Shown here piece after piece: positions 48,801-61,300 of a DNA stretch of 64,000 nucleotides (positions are counted from its first letter, which is position 1; each line of letters starts with the position of its first letter). The position numbers and the translations under genes were made by a program. Source of the stretch: Branchiostoma floridae (Eukaryota > Chordata > Leptocardii > Amphioxiformes > Branchiostomatidae); assembly GCF_000003815.2 (NCBI RefSeq), contig NC_049991.1, positions 16,308,971-16,372,970 of the forward strand, read 5' to 3'. The notes beneath the pieces are model-generated. The model saw nothing but the letters and a program-made list of their open reading frames with translations. It searched no databases and was not told where the DNA came from.

Positions 48801-51800
48801 CAGGAACAGGGCCCTTGTCCTGGGCGCTGACTGCTGCTTGCATTTGCTGTTGTAGCGCATCGGCATTCAACGCAGTATGGCTTCCTGTCTGTTGTCCTAC
48901 TGCCCCCAATGTATCTCCAGTAGACAATGGCACTCCTTCGACTCCTTGACCAGCAATGCTGTGCAAGCTGCTGCTTATGCTTACAGGATGTATGGCCTGC
49001 AGCTGCTGGGAAGATACCACAAGGGGTTGTGGAGAGGGATGGTGGTGGACTACGGACATAGGAACTGCTACGCCATTGCCGAGATTCTGGTGAACATTTG
49101 GTATGAACACGTGGACTGGCTCTGACGTCGTTGGGAATCTCAAGAGCTGCGCATTGCTTACTGGCATGGTTACACTCATGGGTGAATTTTGAAACAAAGG
49201 TATCGACAACCCTACTGCACTGCTACTGGTTGGTTGAAACTGCGCAGGTGTTAGTTCTGGAGTATGTGTCCTTGCTGATGCTGCCATCTGGCTTTGGATA
49301 TCGTGTAACGGCTGATGCTGCACAGTTGGTCTTACATTCAACACAGCGGTGGTAGAGCACTGTTGGGCAGTGACCTGGCCTCCAGACTGCACTGCTAGAC
49401 TTTGTGGCACGTTCGTGGCTGCTGAGGAGCTGCTTCCTGTAGGCTGCATGGGAAACTGTGGGAGAATCTGTCCGGCTGACAGGTGCTGAAGGTCTATAGG
49501 GTACCCTGCTGGCTGAGTCAACTGGTATGGAGTCATGTGGGGTATGGGCTGTCCTGGAGTGGAAGAAGAGCCCAAAGAATTCACAAAGTTGACCATCCTG
49601 TCCAGGACACGCCCAGAACTTCCCATGCTTTGGCTGCCGGACGATTGCACTGGCAGGGGTTGAGTTGTTACGTTAGAATTCTGCATTGATCTCAGGTAGC
49701 CCTGATAATTTGGCGGTGGCCGCGAGTGAGGTGGCAACAAAGGCACTTGGTCTGCTGGAGCACGATTACTCAGATCACTGACAAGTGGAGGAGGAGGAGG
49801 TCTCAGGAGCGCTTGCTGTGACCCAGCACTGCTCACAATCGTAGAACTGCCGTTGGTCTCAATACCAGAGATGGGTCTCTGTGGAGGCACTGCTACTGAA
49901 GTTGTAGCCATCAATTGGCTTTCGAGAGGTGAGGATTGGGTGGAAGTGATGGACCGATGCATTCGACTAGCTACCATGTGCAGAGCTTGACTTGCACAGT
50001 TACTCCCTGGGTTAAAATGGCTAGGCTGCACCATTCCATTCACTGCCATCGCGCTGTTCGGTGTGCCTTGTCGAGCATACCTTGCATCTAAAGGTTGGTT
50101 GGGTACTTGTATGCTTCCAGGACTTCCCCCCTTCGACGTAGCTGGATGCACAGCTTCGCCATTCACCACTGACTTTGACTGTGGGGGGCAATTATACTGC
50201 AGGATCTCTTCCAGTGACATGCTATTCATGTCCTTGACCCCATTTCCAGGTGGCCGGATGTTGTTATTGGACTCCTTCAGGCTGGGTTGCATTGACATGA
50301 TGTTGTCCACTCCTGCCTTGAATACTGCTGCAGGTGCATCTGACAGCTGGCTGGCTGCACCTTGTTTGTCTGCTCCTTTGCTGCTGTACACGTTGGCAGA
50401 AACTGGCGACACAGGCCCAGGGCTTACCGTCTTCTTGAAGGTTAACTTTGTTGGACCCGATGACTTGACACTCCACTTAGACATTGATCGGGAATATGTT
50501 CCCTCCCACTCCTGGAGCAGCCACGTTGGTATGATGTCTGCGGCTAACTCCGGGCAGCTCTGGATCTCCTTCACAAGTCCTCTCTTTGTCGAAATGGCCG
50601 AGGTGAGGAAGCTCAGGTGCACTTGGTACTCCAGATTCTTCCCAAACTTCTTCATGACAGCTGCAACTCTCTTCAGCCAAGACACTATGGACACTCTCTG
50701 GGATTGCTTCACCATATGAAATGTTGTCAGTGCCTTCCCAAGCCTCTTCATGGCATGTGCAAGGATGTGTTCAAGTCTGTCTGGACAAAGTGAGCCAACA
50801 GCCTTCCAGATCTCGTTCAACGAGATGAGAGGTATGTCATAGTTGCAGTTTTGGCACAGTAAGGGGCTATAACTTTCATCCCTCAACCAGTCTTTGATGC
50901 TGTCACACATTTGAATTGCTGTATCTTTCTCAAGCTCAGTGAGCTGGTCTGCTAGCTTCTCTACCAAGATTGGCACCGTAGGTACAAAGTCATAGGCAGT
51001 CTTGGTGCTAGGGTGACCTGCACGGTTTGCATGTAGCATACGCACTACTATATCTACTTCTCCCTTCTTCACACAAGTAGTGAAACAGGACACGAGGGCA
51101 ACTTCCATCTTTTCTGCCGGAAGCAGTCGGATCATCGAATCTAGAACTTTTGGCCACTCCTTGGCATACAGTTCTCTCAAGGCCAGTACAGATGCCTCAT
51201 TTGGGTCATTGAAGAAGGACAACTTTACAATATTGCTGACCAATGTTGTCTTGTTTGCAGCTTTTGCCATTGGGAATACTTGGTTTGCAAAAGCTGCCAA
51301 CAGCCGTGTATCGATTTTCACCTGTGGGGCTGACACCAGTTTTGAAGTGAAGAATCGAAGACAGGCAAAGATGGTAGGGTAGACAATCGGGGTGGCGTTC
51401 AGCATTTCTTCGATGAGGACTGCGGCCACAGGCTGAGGTGCACTGACCAGGATGTTGGACCATGTCGTGTCCCTTAGCCTCAACACACCATAGACGGGGA
51501 TGTACTTTTTCCGAAGCCACTGAGCTAAGTGAGTGGATGCAAACACGCTGGACAATGTGCAGCTGTTCAGGGAACACTCAAACGCCCAAAGTTTTGAGCC
51601 GAAGGCAGCGGCAACTCGATCAAGGTACGCGTCATGTCTGTGGGCAAATAGTGGGTACAGGACTGCTTCACTGGCTGTCACAATTAGCTTCGACAAAACT
51701 TCAGACTCTTTCAGAGCAGATACTGTGAGCAGACCCTTCTGGGATGCTTGTATCAAAGCCCTTGCCCTGTTGCAGGCTGCCTCGTCGTGGCTGGGAGTCT

Positions 51801-52351
51801 CTGATCCTGTCGTGCTGTTGGCTGCCCATCGCACAAACCATATCAGGAACTCCAAGTTCAACTGTACACCCACGTTCATTGTCAATGCTACCAAGCAGGC
51901 CCACAGGATCTTGTGAGCGGGTAAGCCCTTGACGCCGCACAGGTTTGTACTGAGGGACTTCATCAGGTCTAGAAAGGTTGCTCCGTCCATTTTCGCAATT
52001 ATAGAGTCACTGATGTGCCTAGCGTCCACCGGTCCTGAAGCCAACGCCATGAAGGCTTCACTGAAAGCGCCGCACCTTGTGTACAGTAGAGGCACTTGTT
52101 GCTGCAACTGCAGGAACTCTGCCCTCTCTTGACTCAACGACAGACCAGCGAGATTATGTGCTGGGATGTTCACGCACTTCAGGTAGCGCACAGCCTGCCG
52201 GTAGTTCCCGTCCATTTTCAGCCGCTCCACTCGGCGCTTGATGACCATGCAATGCTCCAACAGAACATCGTTGCCCTTTCTGCCGGTGAGATTTGCCCCG
52301 GTCAGCACCAGGGACAGGAGACGGTCCTCCCACTGTCTTATTGAGAGAGCC
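45862..52351 (-). CDS. Large gene, terminal 6.5-kb exon
   Basis: 6490 bp open to a TGA/TAA-type stop at 45862-45864, entered at acceptor TTCTTCAG (52352). The ATG at 52374 lies in the intron and is not the start. Order: ALSIRQWEDRLL and a helical domain to about 50460; Pro/Gln/Ser-rich low complexity about 50450-48800, with RPPPPP near 49795; SIM-like motif at 48655-48687; 23-residue repeats at 48046-48390; 42-residue repeats at 47640-48017; a threonine/serine-rich acidic part; KKRKAEALVNDVVKKTKK at 46742-46795 (likely nuclear signal); SKEAT repeats at about 46590-46720; arginine-rich end. A 6.5-kb exon is unusual next to 66-151-bp neighbours. Confidence 0.93.
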
Positions 52352-55300
52352 CTGAAGAAGAACATCAACTTCAAATCAGAGCAATGGAGGAGACATCTAC
52401 ATCTACATCTACATTGCTACATGTTGTACTTCCCCCAGATAATCCCATCAGGGGCAAAGAAGAGTTGAGGTCCCGGGCTAAGGCAGTGACATGACTGTCA
52501 GACTGTATAGTATAAAGCTCTTGTAAACACAACCAGGATGGTACTCACAACCAAAGTTGCGACGTCTGTCAGACCCCATCATCATGATTACATCGAAACG
52601 TTGGATGTGAGTACCATCCTGGTTGTGTTCACAAGAAATTTACTATATGATGAGTAATTACCTACGTGATGAAATTACTTACGGGTAAATTTCCTTCTGT
52701 TTCATCTTATCTTAATTCATGGCCAGTAGCTAAAACAGTTTAATTAAAGGCAAAGCATCCACTGTTCTGTAGATATAGTTAACAGAATTCCTGACAGTCA
52801 GAAACAATTTAAGAAAGTCTAATCGTATATACAACTTATTTGGTATACAACAATGACTATCAGGAATCATCTATCATACCAAGGATGTCGGACTCCCTCC
52901 CTGTTGAGCATTTCAGTGAGGTTGGCAACGACTGATTTCCGAAGCGCTGGGGTCGTCTTGACAAGCACGAAGATATCCATCAACAGCTCATCAATTCTAC
53001 AAAGAAAAAACAAACAACATATACATAAACCTACTGTTTCCTTCCAAACATAGGCTCTTCAATTCAAGAAGTCACTTTATGTAGAGATTATGAAATCATA
53101 CAACCATACCCAATTTTCTGGACACTTCTTAATCAAATCTAGCTTGATGAAGTAGTCCTATACAATACAAAGTAGTACTAATAGCAAATACTGAGTTAGA
53201 TCGCTTTGTTTTTAAAACAGCAATGAATACTCCTCTACCATTTACTTTTATGCAAAATTTTGTACACATTACAACTGGTTTATCTCTTGTGGCATTTAAT
53301 ATAAAATACTTCTGCAACCGCAGTAGCAAATGCCAAAGATAGAAATTATTTTTATAAATGTTCCTTTGGATGACTTTAAAAACAGGGAACTGTCTTTTGA
53401 TTTGGGCTACAAGTATTACTCCTAAATCAGTATACATCTCCATACTTACTCTTTCATGATTTCATTCCTTGACTGGTAGAACTTGGTTTCCCAGACTTTG
53501 TAGCCCACATTACGACTGTCAACAAAGAAATAACATTATCAATATCATCATATCAAGCAGTCTTTTTTTAATCATAGTAAAATCATTCCTAAACTTAGAC
53601 ATTGTAACATTCCACACGATATATACCAGGCCAACTTAAAAAATTATCTTATCTTCTAATAGTGTTATCACTAATTCATACATACATGCAAAATAAAAAT
53701 GTACATGTACTGTACCAGGGCTCGAAATACCACCTGCATATGCAGGTTAGTGCAGGTAAACTTGGAGCTGTGCAGGTATTTTTGGTGTGTACCTGCACCT
53801 AACCTGCATTGGTCTAAGTACATGTGTATACTGGGTTTATACATAAATGTCTTATGATAATAAAGTTGTATATGTATTGTTATTAGCTGCATTGTCTGTT
53901 ACCACCTATAAAGTACAAAAGAAAAAATAGCAATGATTACAAAGCAATTTTAATATGATCCAAATTCTGAGTGGTGCAGGTAAAATTTGTCTGGTGTAGG
54001 TGATTTGTAATGTTACCTGTTACTTGTAATGTCAGAATACCAGTCTCAACTTCTTTGTGACTTCCTTGTTCACAAATGCACTGTACCATTACCCATGTGA
54101 AAACACACACCAAAAAAATGTAGGCACACTCACTTTGGCCTTGAGTTTGGTGGTGACTTTTCCAGCACCAGTACATGGACGAGAGAGTCCAGCATGACCA
54201 TGCCTGCATCACCTCTCCCCATGTGGCTCTCAGCTTTGGCCTCCTTCACTGCATCCAGCAGCTTCTCTCTCACAAGGGAGTAGCTGCAACAGTCATGATT
54301 GAACATTAGTATATGCTTTCTTACAGCAGGACGGGAATGTATCAGATAAGTGTGTGTTTGCTCACAGTCGCTGGGAATGTATTGATAAAAATGCAATTTT
54401 TGATGCTGTCTTTTCTTGTTTCACACTTGTTCATTTTTCATGATATTTCCATTATTAAGTCAAGGGTCAATTTCGAATGTAGCACAGCCGCCAACATATT
54501 ACAATTACAGCTCCTTTTGAGATAGTTCCTTGAAGTAGGAGTAAAATGTGTATAGCTTGTGTATGGTATGCTACAAAACAGCTGTCAGAATTGGATCCGC
54601 ATGTGTTTACAGTACCAAAGGCTCAGGTTCAGTTCTTCAGAGGTAGCCTGCAGTTCCAGGGCCCTACGGTGTGGAACAAACTATCTGCCGGACAGAGACA
54701 ACGGACAACACAAGCAGCTTTTAAAAACGGACTGATACAGTAGTGCCGTTAGCAGGACTTACATTATACCATTTTCCGAAGTTATGTGTGTATTAGTATT
54801 TACCCAATTATTGTATGTTGTTTGTTTATGTGTGTCCAGGAACTCCTGAAAAACAGGCAGCAGCCTTAGTGATGTTTCCCTGGTAAAATGAAAAGAAAAG
54901 AAAAAAATGAAATGCTTACTCATACTGTTCCACTTGGTGATGGGCCTTGCACACTTCTTTCTTCCTGATCTTTGATAGATACATCGAATAAAAAGGAGTA
55001 AAAAAAAAATAGTACATATTCTAAGCTAAAAGTAAAATGAATACAACTTACTCATACTGTTCCACTTGATGATGTGCCTTGCACACTTCACACCAGCTGG
55101 TCCCGGCCACCAGCTGATGACAGGTGCACAGGCAGGGCTTCCCCTTCCTGAAGGTCACATACTCCTCCTGGATACCCCTCACCAGCTCATCTGTTCTCCG
55201 CACTGGGAGACACAACAGGAGAGTACATTCAAGAAAAAAATAAACACTTGACACTTGTACACAATAATGATGTATGAGGAAGTTATCAAGCCACAGTACA

Positions 55301-58300
55301 TTTCAGCAGTACTTTGAATTTGTCAAGTGAGTCATGCTTTCTACTTACCTTTGCTAAGAAGTTTGTATTTGGTAGTAATTGCATGTATGTGTGTGTGTGT
55401 GTATGTGTGTGTGTGTGTTGTTCCATATAGATTGGTGTTAAAATACAATTTTCATATTCAAAATATATGTGGCATTAAAAAAAAAAAACTTTTAAGAGCT
55501 TCCAGCTTTGCTCTATATCTATCTTCAAGAAATGCATAATACAGTTATCATTTTTCATAAGATTTTTAAGTGTAAAAGGAAATGAAGGATTTCCATACCT
55601 GCGTCCCGTACTTCTTGTGTCATAAGTTCCACAGTGAGTCTGGACAGGAGAGGGCTGGGCTTGGATGTCTGCTGTGCCAGCCAGGACGGGCACTTGTAGG
55701 CATTACAATGGGCACCTGCCGGGTTTGTCCATTGCTGACACTGCAAAAAGAATTACAAATGCTTTAGAGCAACTCTTAAATTCTGTCAATCATTAAATAT
55801 TTGTTATGGCTTTCACTGCAAACTCAACACATTGCCAATATTGTATTTTATTGTGTTACTATTGTTCTTGAGTGTTTCATAAGGTGGCTAAATGACTTTT
55901 TTCAAGAAACAGCCTACAATTGTTTTGTTTCTTAGTTTTACTGCTTAACAATATCCATGTAAATGTGACAATACTTTATGTTTGGGATCACATGTGTAAC
56001 ACTGCAGAGTGATAAAGAACCAGTCAGTATTGCCCAGATGAAAGTGACAGAAAGTCATTAAAATGTGGGCCTCTGTAGACACAGTATGTAGTTTTGATAA
56101 TGTTACTTAAGGTTCATTGTTTTAGCTGCAATCTTTAAAACTGCATCTCACCACTAAAACAAAATGACTTTGAATTTTCTATCCTTCCTTCCTTCGACTA
56201 AAACTTGAACCCACCTGATTAGCAGGAACATCACACATGAAGCAGTAGCACTTCTCACAGTACTTGGCATTGCTTTCCACTGGGCCTATCGTTGTCAGGT
56301 CTACCTCTCTGGAGAAAGAGACAAGCACATTTATGAACCCAATCATGTCACACAAAAACACAGAACCCAGGGCAGGCTTGTGTGTAGTTGGAAGTGGTCC
56401 ATCATCATATGCCTTTGTTGGTCATTCCTGACTTCCTTCCTAAGGTTTGGTTAAGGAAGTTTGTATATCATCAATCCTCCATGTGATAAGTTTGTCTACG
56501 TCTAATTCACTTTTATGGCAATGTTTATAAAGTAGTCAGTATCCATCATCGTCAAGCTTTCTAATGCAGCACACCTGTGGAATTTTCTAACAATTCATCT
56601 AGGTCTATAAAATGGATGAAATTGAACTGAAATGCTTCATAGCATGAAGGTGGGACAAAAAGAATTCTTTAAATGATAATAATGATGACCACTTACAATT
56701 ACAAATCAGTATCCATGTATCATACATGTATAAGGCTGTATCTCCAAGCAGATGTTAGGGGATACTTTGTCCAACTTTGTCACAGAAACAGGCAGCTAGG
56801 AAAATGTTACGACTTAGCCTCCCCATCCATCTGCCTGTAGATTAAGATGCTGGACACTTAAAGCTTGACAAGACCTGACAAAGTCACTACATTTACAATG
56901 ATACGGAAGACTTCAAGTAAAGCAGGAAACCCCAGACAACCACCTGAAAAACAGCAACCACAAACAAACCAACTGGGCTGTTCCAACTCATTTCCAGGAG
57001 AGCAACAGGAAGGTAAACTTTCCAGATGGTTTGATTTGCATTCATGGTGCAAAAGGTAACTCCATTAACCTTTTCACAGATGGTGCATGTATTTTTTGCT
57101 CTTTTTTCCATGTGAACTTTTGTACAGGATTAGCAGCTAATGATAGACAGAACACTGTCAGTGTGTGCTGAGGGAAGAATTAACTTGTGTAAAAATGAAA
57201 TTGTGGGCGCTCAAGGGGTCATAATTGTTGCAGACTTTGTGATCGAACGGCAAGGCTTGTACTTTGGAGTGCCCATAATGCAACGTGTACGATATTTGCG
57301 TGGTGCAAATGAAAAGGCCTGCATATATGTACCTACATGAATGCAATAGGACAGATAGATCCAGTACACATATTAATACGCCTGTTAATACCCCTCAAAA
57401 AAGAAAACGTTGTGGAACAGCCCTTGGCAAAACACAGCAACCAAGTGTACAAATGTATGGAGGGTTAATAAGGGAGCACCACCAGCAACCCCACACATAT
57501 ACAGTAAACCATCCTTCACTCTTCACCTGCTCTGCAGAGACTTCCATTTGCCGTATCCCCATGACTTGCCAAGCTTTTGAATTCCTATTTGTCTGTAAAG
57601 CAGTGAAAGTTCACATTCCTTAACGTGGCTTAGTGGCACTTAGAATTGGATGGGTTTGGTATGTTACAGATGTAAATGAATATTAACAGCAGTTGCAAAT
57701 CAAGGATGTTATATAACTTATAATGCCTGCATGTGGAGGTTAGTGCAGGTAAAATTATAGTTGCGCAAGTATCTCCATCTGTAATGGTTTATAAGCATAA
57801 GTGAATTTTTGTTGCCTGGATTGTTATCTGCATTTGGCATGTCATCTGTGCTAAAGCATGTATGCAGAAATAGTCCATGGGCCAGGACCCCAAATTTCAC
57901 ATATCGGTACCCTCTGCAGTGGCAAATTCTCCTTGTATATATTTTGATGTGATAGCTATATGACGTATGGTAGCTTTATACCAGCAATCAGTCTTCAAAC
58001 CTATCACCATCTGAGTGATCCATAAATTTTGTGTCTAAAACAAGGGTGAGGTGCCGATTTGTCCTCTGGCCCATGGACTAACATATCTATTCTATCATAA
58101 TATATGGCTAGGTGGCGCGTTGGACACACCCAATCCCTCGATCTCGGAAGTTAAGCTACGTGCAGTCCGGACAGTTCTTGGATGGCCACCCAGGGACGAC
58201 TGGATGCTGTAGCCAGACCAAGAATTCCACGGAATCATCTTTTGGAAGGGACGTACAGCATGGGTCCCGTGCTCGTCCCATCACATAAATCAGCCTCACT

Positions 58301-61300
58301 ACCCTAATATTGGGTACCTACTGGCTGCAAATACACCCGATATTATTATCATTAATATCATTATAACACATTATCACTCACTTGAAGCTGTGTATCTTAC
58401 AGTCTCCCCTTGCGTGCGGATAGTGTGCAGTCTCCGGGAGGGACACAAAGGTCACCAACAGGTCATCCTCGTCAGACAACATCGTCCTGCCCTGAGGATT
58501 ACCTGGAACGAAAAGAAAAAAAAAATATGACAAAATGTTGCTGGCATTTAACAGTTCACAAGCTTATTGTCCTCCCTTGAAGATTACCTGTGACAAAGAA
58601 GAAAGGGTGCATGAAGCAATGCAGGCTGACGTTTCACTGTCTTAACTACTAAAGCCACTGTCCTACCCTGAAAATTACCTGTAACCAGGGCTGTCTCCAG
58701 GACCTGTACCTTCGTCCTGGAAAGCAAATTTGCCAGTTGGGATGAACAAAATTTTTACCCAATCCCCCAAACTTGAACATTTTACATGTGTATTTCAAAT
58801 TCTATTAGGAAATTTGACAAGACTTGAACATTTTGTGAAAATGATGCAAATGTCCTTTTCTAAACTCAAAATGACAGATCTGGCGACAAAAATTACACAT
58901 GGGCTCCCAAACAATGAGTGCAGCAGAAATTTTAAGTTTGAGACGGTCTTGCTAGTAACCGAAAGAAAACAATGTGACTGATTGTGAGCTACTCCATAGC
59001 ATAGAGTGCAGCGATGACAGCATTGGTGTCAATTACCATTGGTGTGATTTGTCCTTTGTAAACCCTTCGGTTGTATCCTCACTTCCATTATGATACCTAA
59101 CCTAACTCCAACCAAAATTCAACTGAAGGCATATGGGACTCATGTCAGCATGACACAATCTTAACTCTACAGGTTAGAAATTAATTGCTTTGTGTGACTC
59201 TCCAAAATCTATAAATACCAAATAGCTTCATTTACATGGTTCAGTTACTACAATGCCTGACCTCAATTTGCATGACAAAAACAACTCACTCTTAATCTTT
59301 GTAAAATGTTTTCAACTTGGGTCCTTGACCTACTACTGCGTACACTATGATAAATCTTTCATGTCCTTTAATTGCCACAGCATAAACAGCCTGTTTCTAC
59401 TAAATGACAGAAATATTACCTCTACATTTGTATGTGCAGGCACGTCTAGCCCTCATGAGATGGGAATAGGAGACAATAAACATTAGTCAGTGTGCTTGAG
59501 TGCTGAGTTATGTGATTGGGTTCTTCAAGAAACATGCTAGGTATGGTTTTTTGCAGCCTGAATTAGATGTAGGAAGTTTTTATGCAGAAATAAGTATCGC
59601 TAGTTCACCTTTATCCGTTGGGTAACCTATATCCGTTGCTTATAAAGACGTGGTATTTGGGGATATCACGTCAACAGACTTAAAACTACCACCCGTCGAC
59701 TTGATGTGCCTAAATGCACTGTTTTGAAAAACAACGGATATACGTTACCCCGCGGATAAAGGTAAACTAGCGTTTTATGTTTGTGCCTGACATTTCATCC
59801 TAAGACAGAAAGTTAATCATTTTCAACAAGAGGACCATGGATCACAACAAATGAATGATACTAAAGCAGCCAGGGAAACAGATGGTATCAAGTGTACTTT
59901 AACCAAACCTGGGCCAGAAGAAAAACTTTTCAAAATCGTAGCCAGTAGTGAATTACAATAGACCAACTGTAGTTCCATGCAAACAGCAAGTTTTTTTCTG
60001 TGGTGCTGCTTTGAATATTATCAACAGCATTCCTGCAAACACAACTGTAGTGTGTTTGGCTTCTATGGGGATGGGGAAAACATGGGGGAAAACAATGTAT
60101 TGTGTAGCTTGGATACCCGAAGATTTCTACTGGGGCTCCTTGCAATCACTGCTCTAAAACATTTTTAGGGCAGTGAGTGCAAGGAGCCCCGGTAGAAAAC
60201 GGATATGCACTGTGTACCAAATTGCAAGAAATCTAGGCTGTCTGAAGGCATGCTCCTTTGGGAAAGTTTTACATAGTTTACCCTCTAAAATGCATTCTCC
60301 CCCGCATAATTTTGTTGACAGGCAAATTTCTCCTCAAAAGAATGACAATCCACGCATTTTGGGCAGGGCTATATATTCAAAGATATGACAATGCTTTTAT
60401 ACTATACATGTAGACTTTCAACCAAAATAGACAGGACACAGTTGAAGACAGACATAGCAGAAAAAGAAGGAGCCCAAACTGGCCAACACACCAGTAGTCC
60501 TGTGGGAATACTGATTATCAACATCAACCCCATCCCTTGAACAAATGTTTACGTTGCCAAGACTTCCAAGGAGCCTTCTAACCTGTAAGCTTGACCAAGG
60601 ACGTTACATCTGACAATGTAGACAGTCCATGATACATGAGAGGAAAAGCCAGCCCCTTACACAGACACCTTCCTTCCTTCCTGCCACTGCCAGCCGGAGT
60701 AAGAACCCAGGGAGACAAAAACCACTGTGTGTGTGCCCCCAGCCAGCTGTCGGCTACCCACAATCCCCTGCAGCCTAATGATGCTCATGTCTCATGCACT
60801 TGTCAATACAGATCCTCAGGGGGGTGGGAATTACCATACAGGGTAGGGGCTCCCATGTTGCCTTGGGATCATCTGGCAAGCCTGAGGCTGTTGGTGCTCA
60901 ATCACTCAATAGCCTTTCATCATGTAGCATGGCTCAATGGTACAGAAAATTTCTTTCAAGGTCCAGTACAGGGTCAAGGTCAATGTGTGTAAGTAAGACA
61001 GAACACTTCTTCTTGACCTTGGAGCACTGGTTGCCAGTGCAGTCGTGTTATTCATCTTCATGAAAAATGGAGGTACTGTTTTGGGTGTGTTTGTGTTACC
61101 AGATAACATTATTTGTGGTCAGCACTCTAGATGGACTGTGATGATATTTGGCCAAAATTCGCAGATTTCGCGCTTCACCGAGCCGCCATCTTGAACCTAC
61201 CTACAAGTCTTGCACAATCTTGCACTAACTCACATCTCCTGAAGCACGAGAGTAGCACCCCATTGGCCATTTCGGATCTAATTTTCCAGGAGGACTACAG

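Noticed and set aside
52352..52374. ATG at 52374 as the start of the 6.5-kb frame
   Set aside because: It lies upstream of a strong acceptor (TTCTTCAG) and the exon joins in phase to nine earlier exons.
57285..57623. 112-codon plus-strand frame in an intron
   Set aside because: Low-complexity composition, no family likeness, antisense to a well-supported gene's intron.
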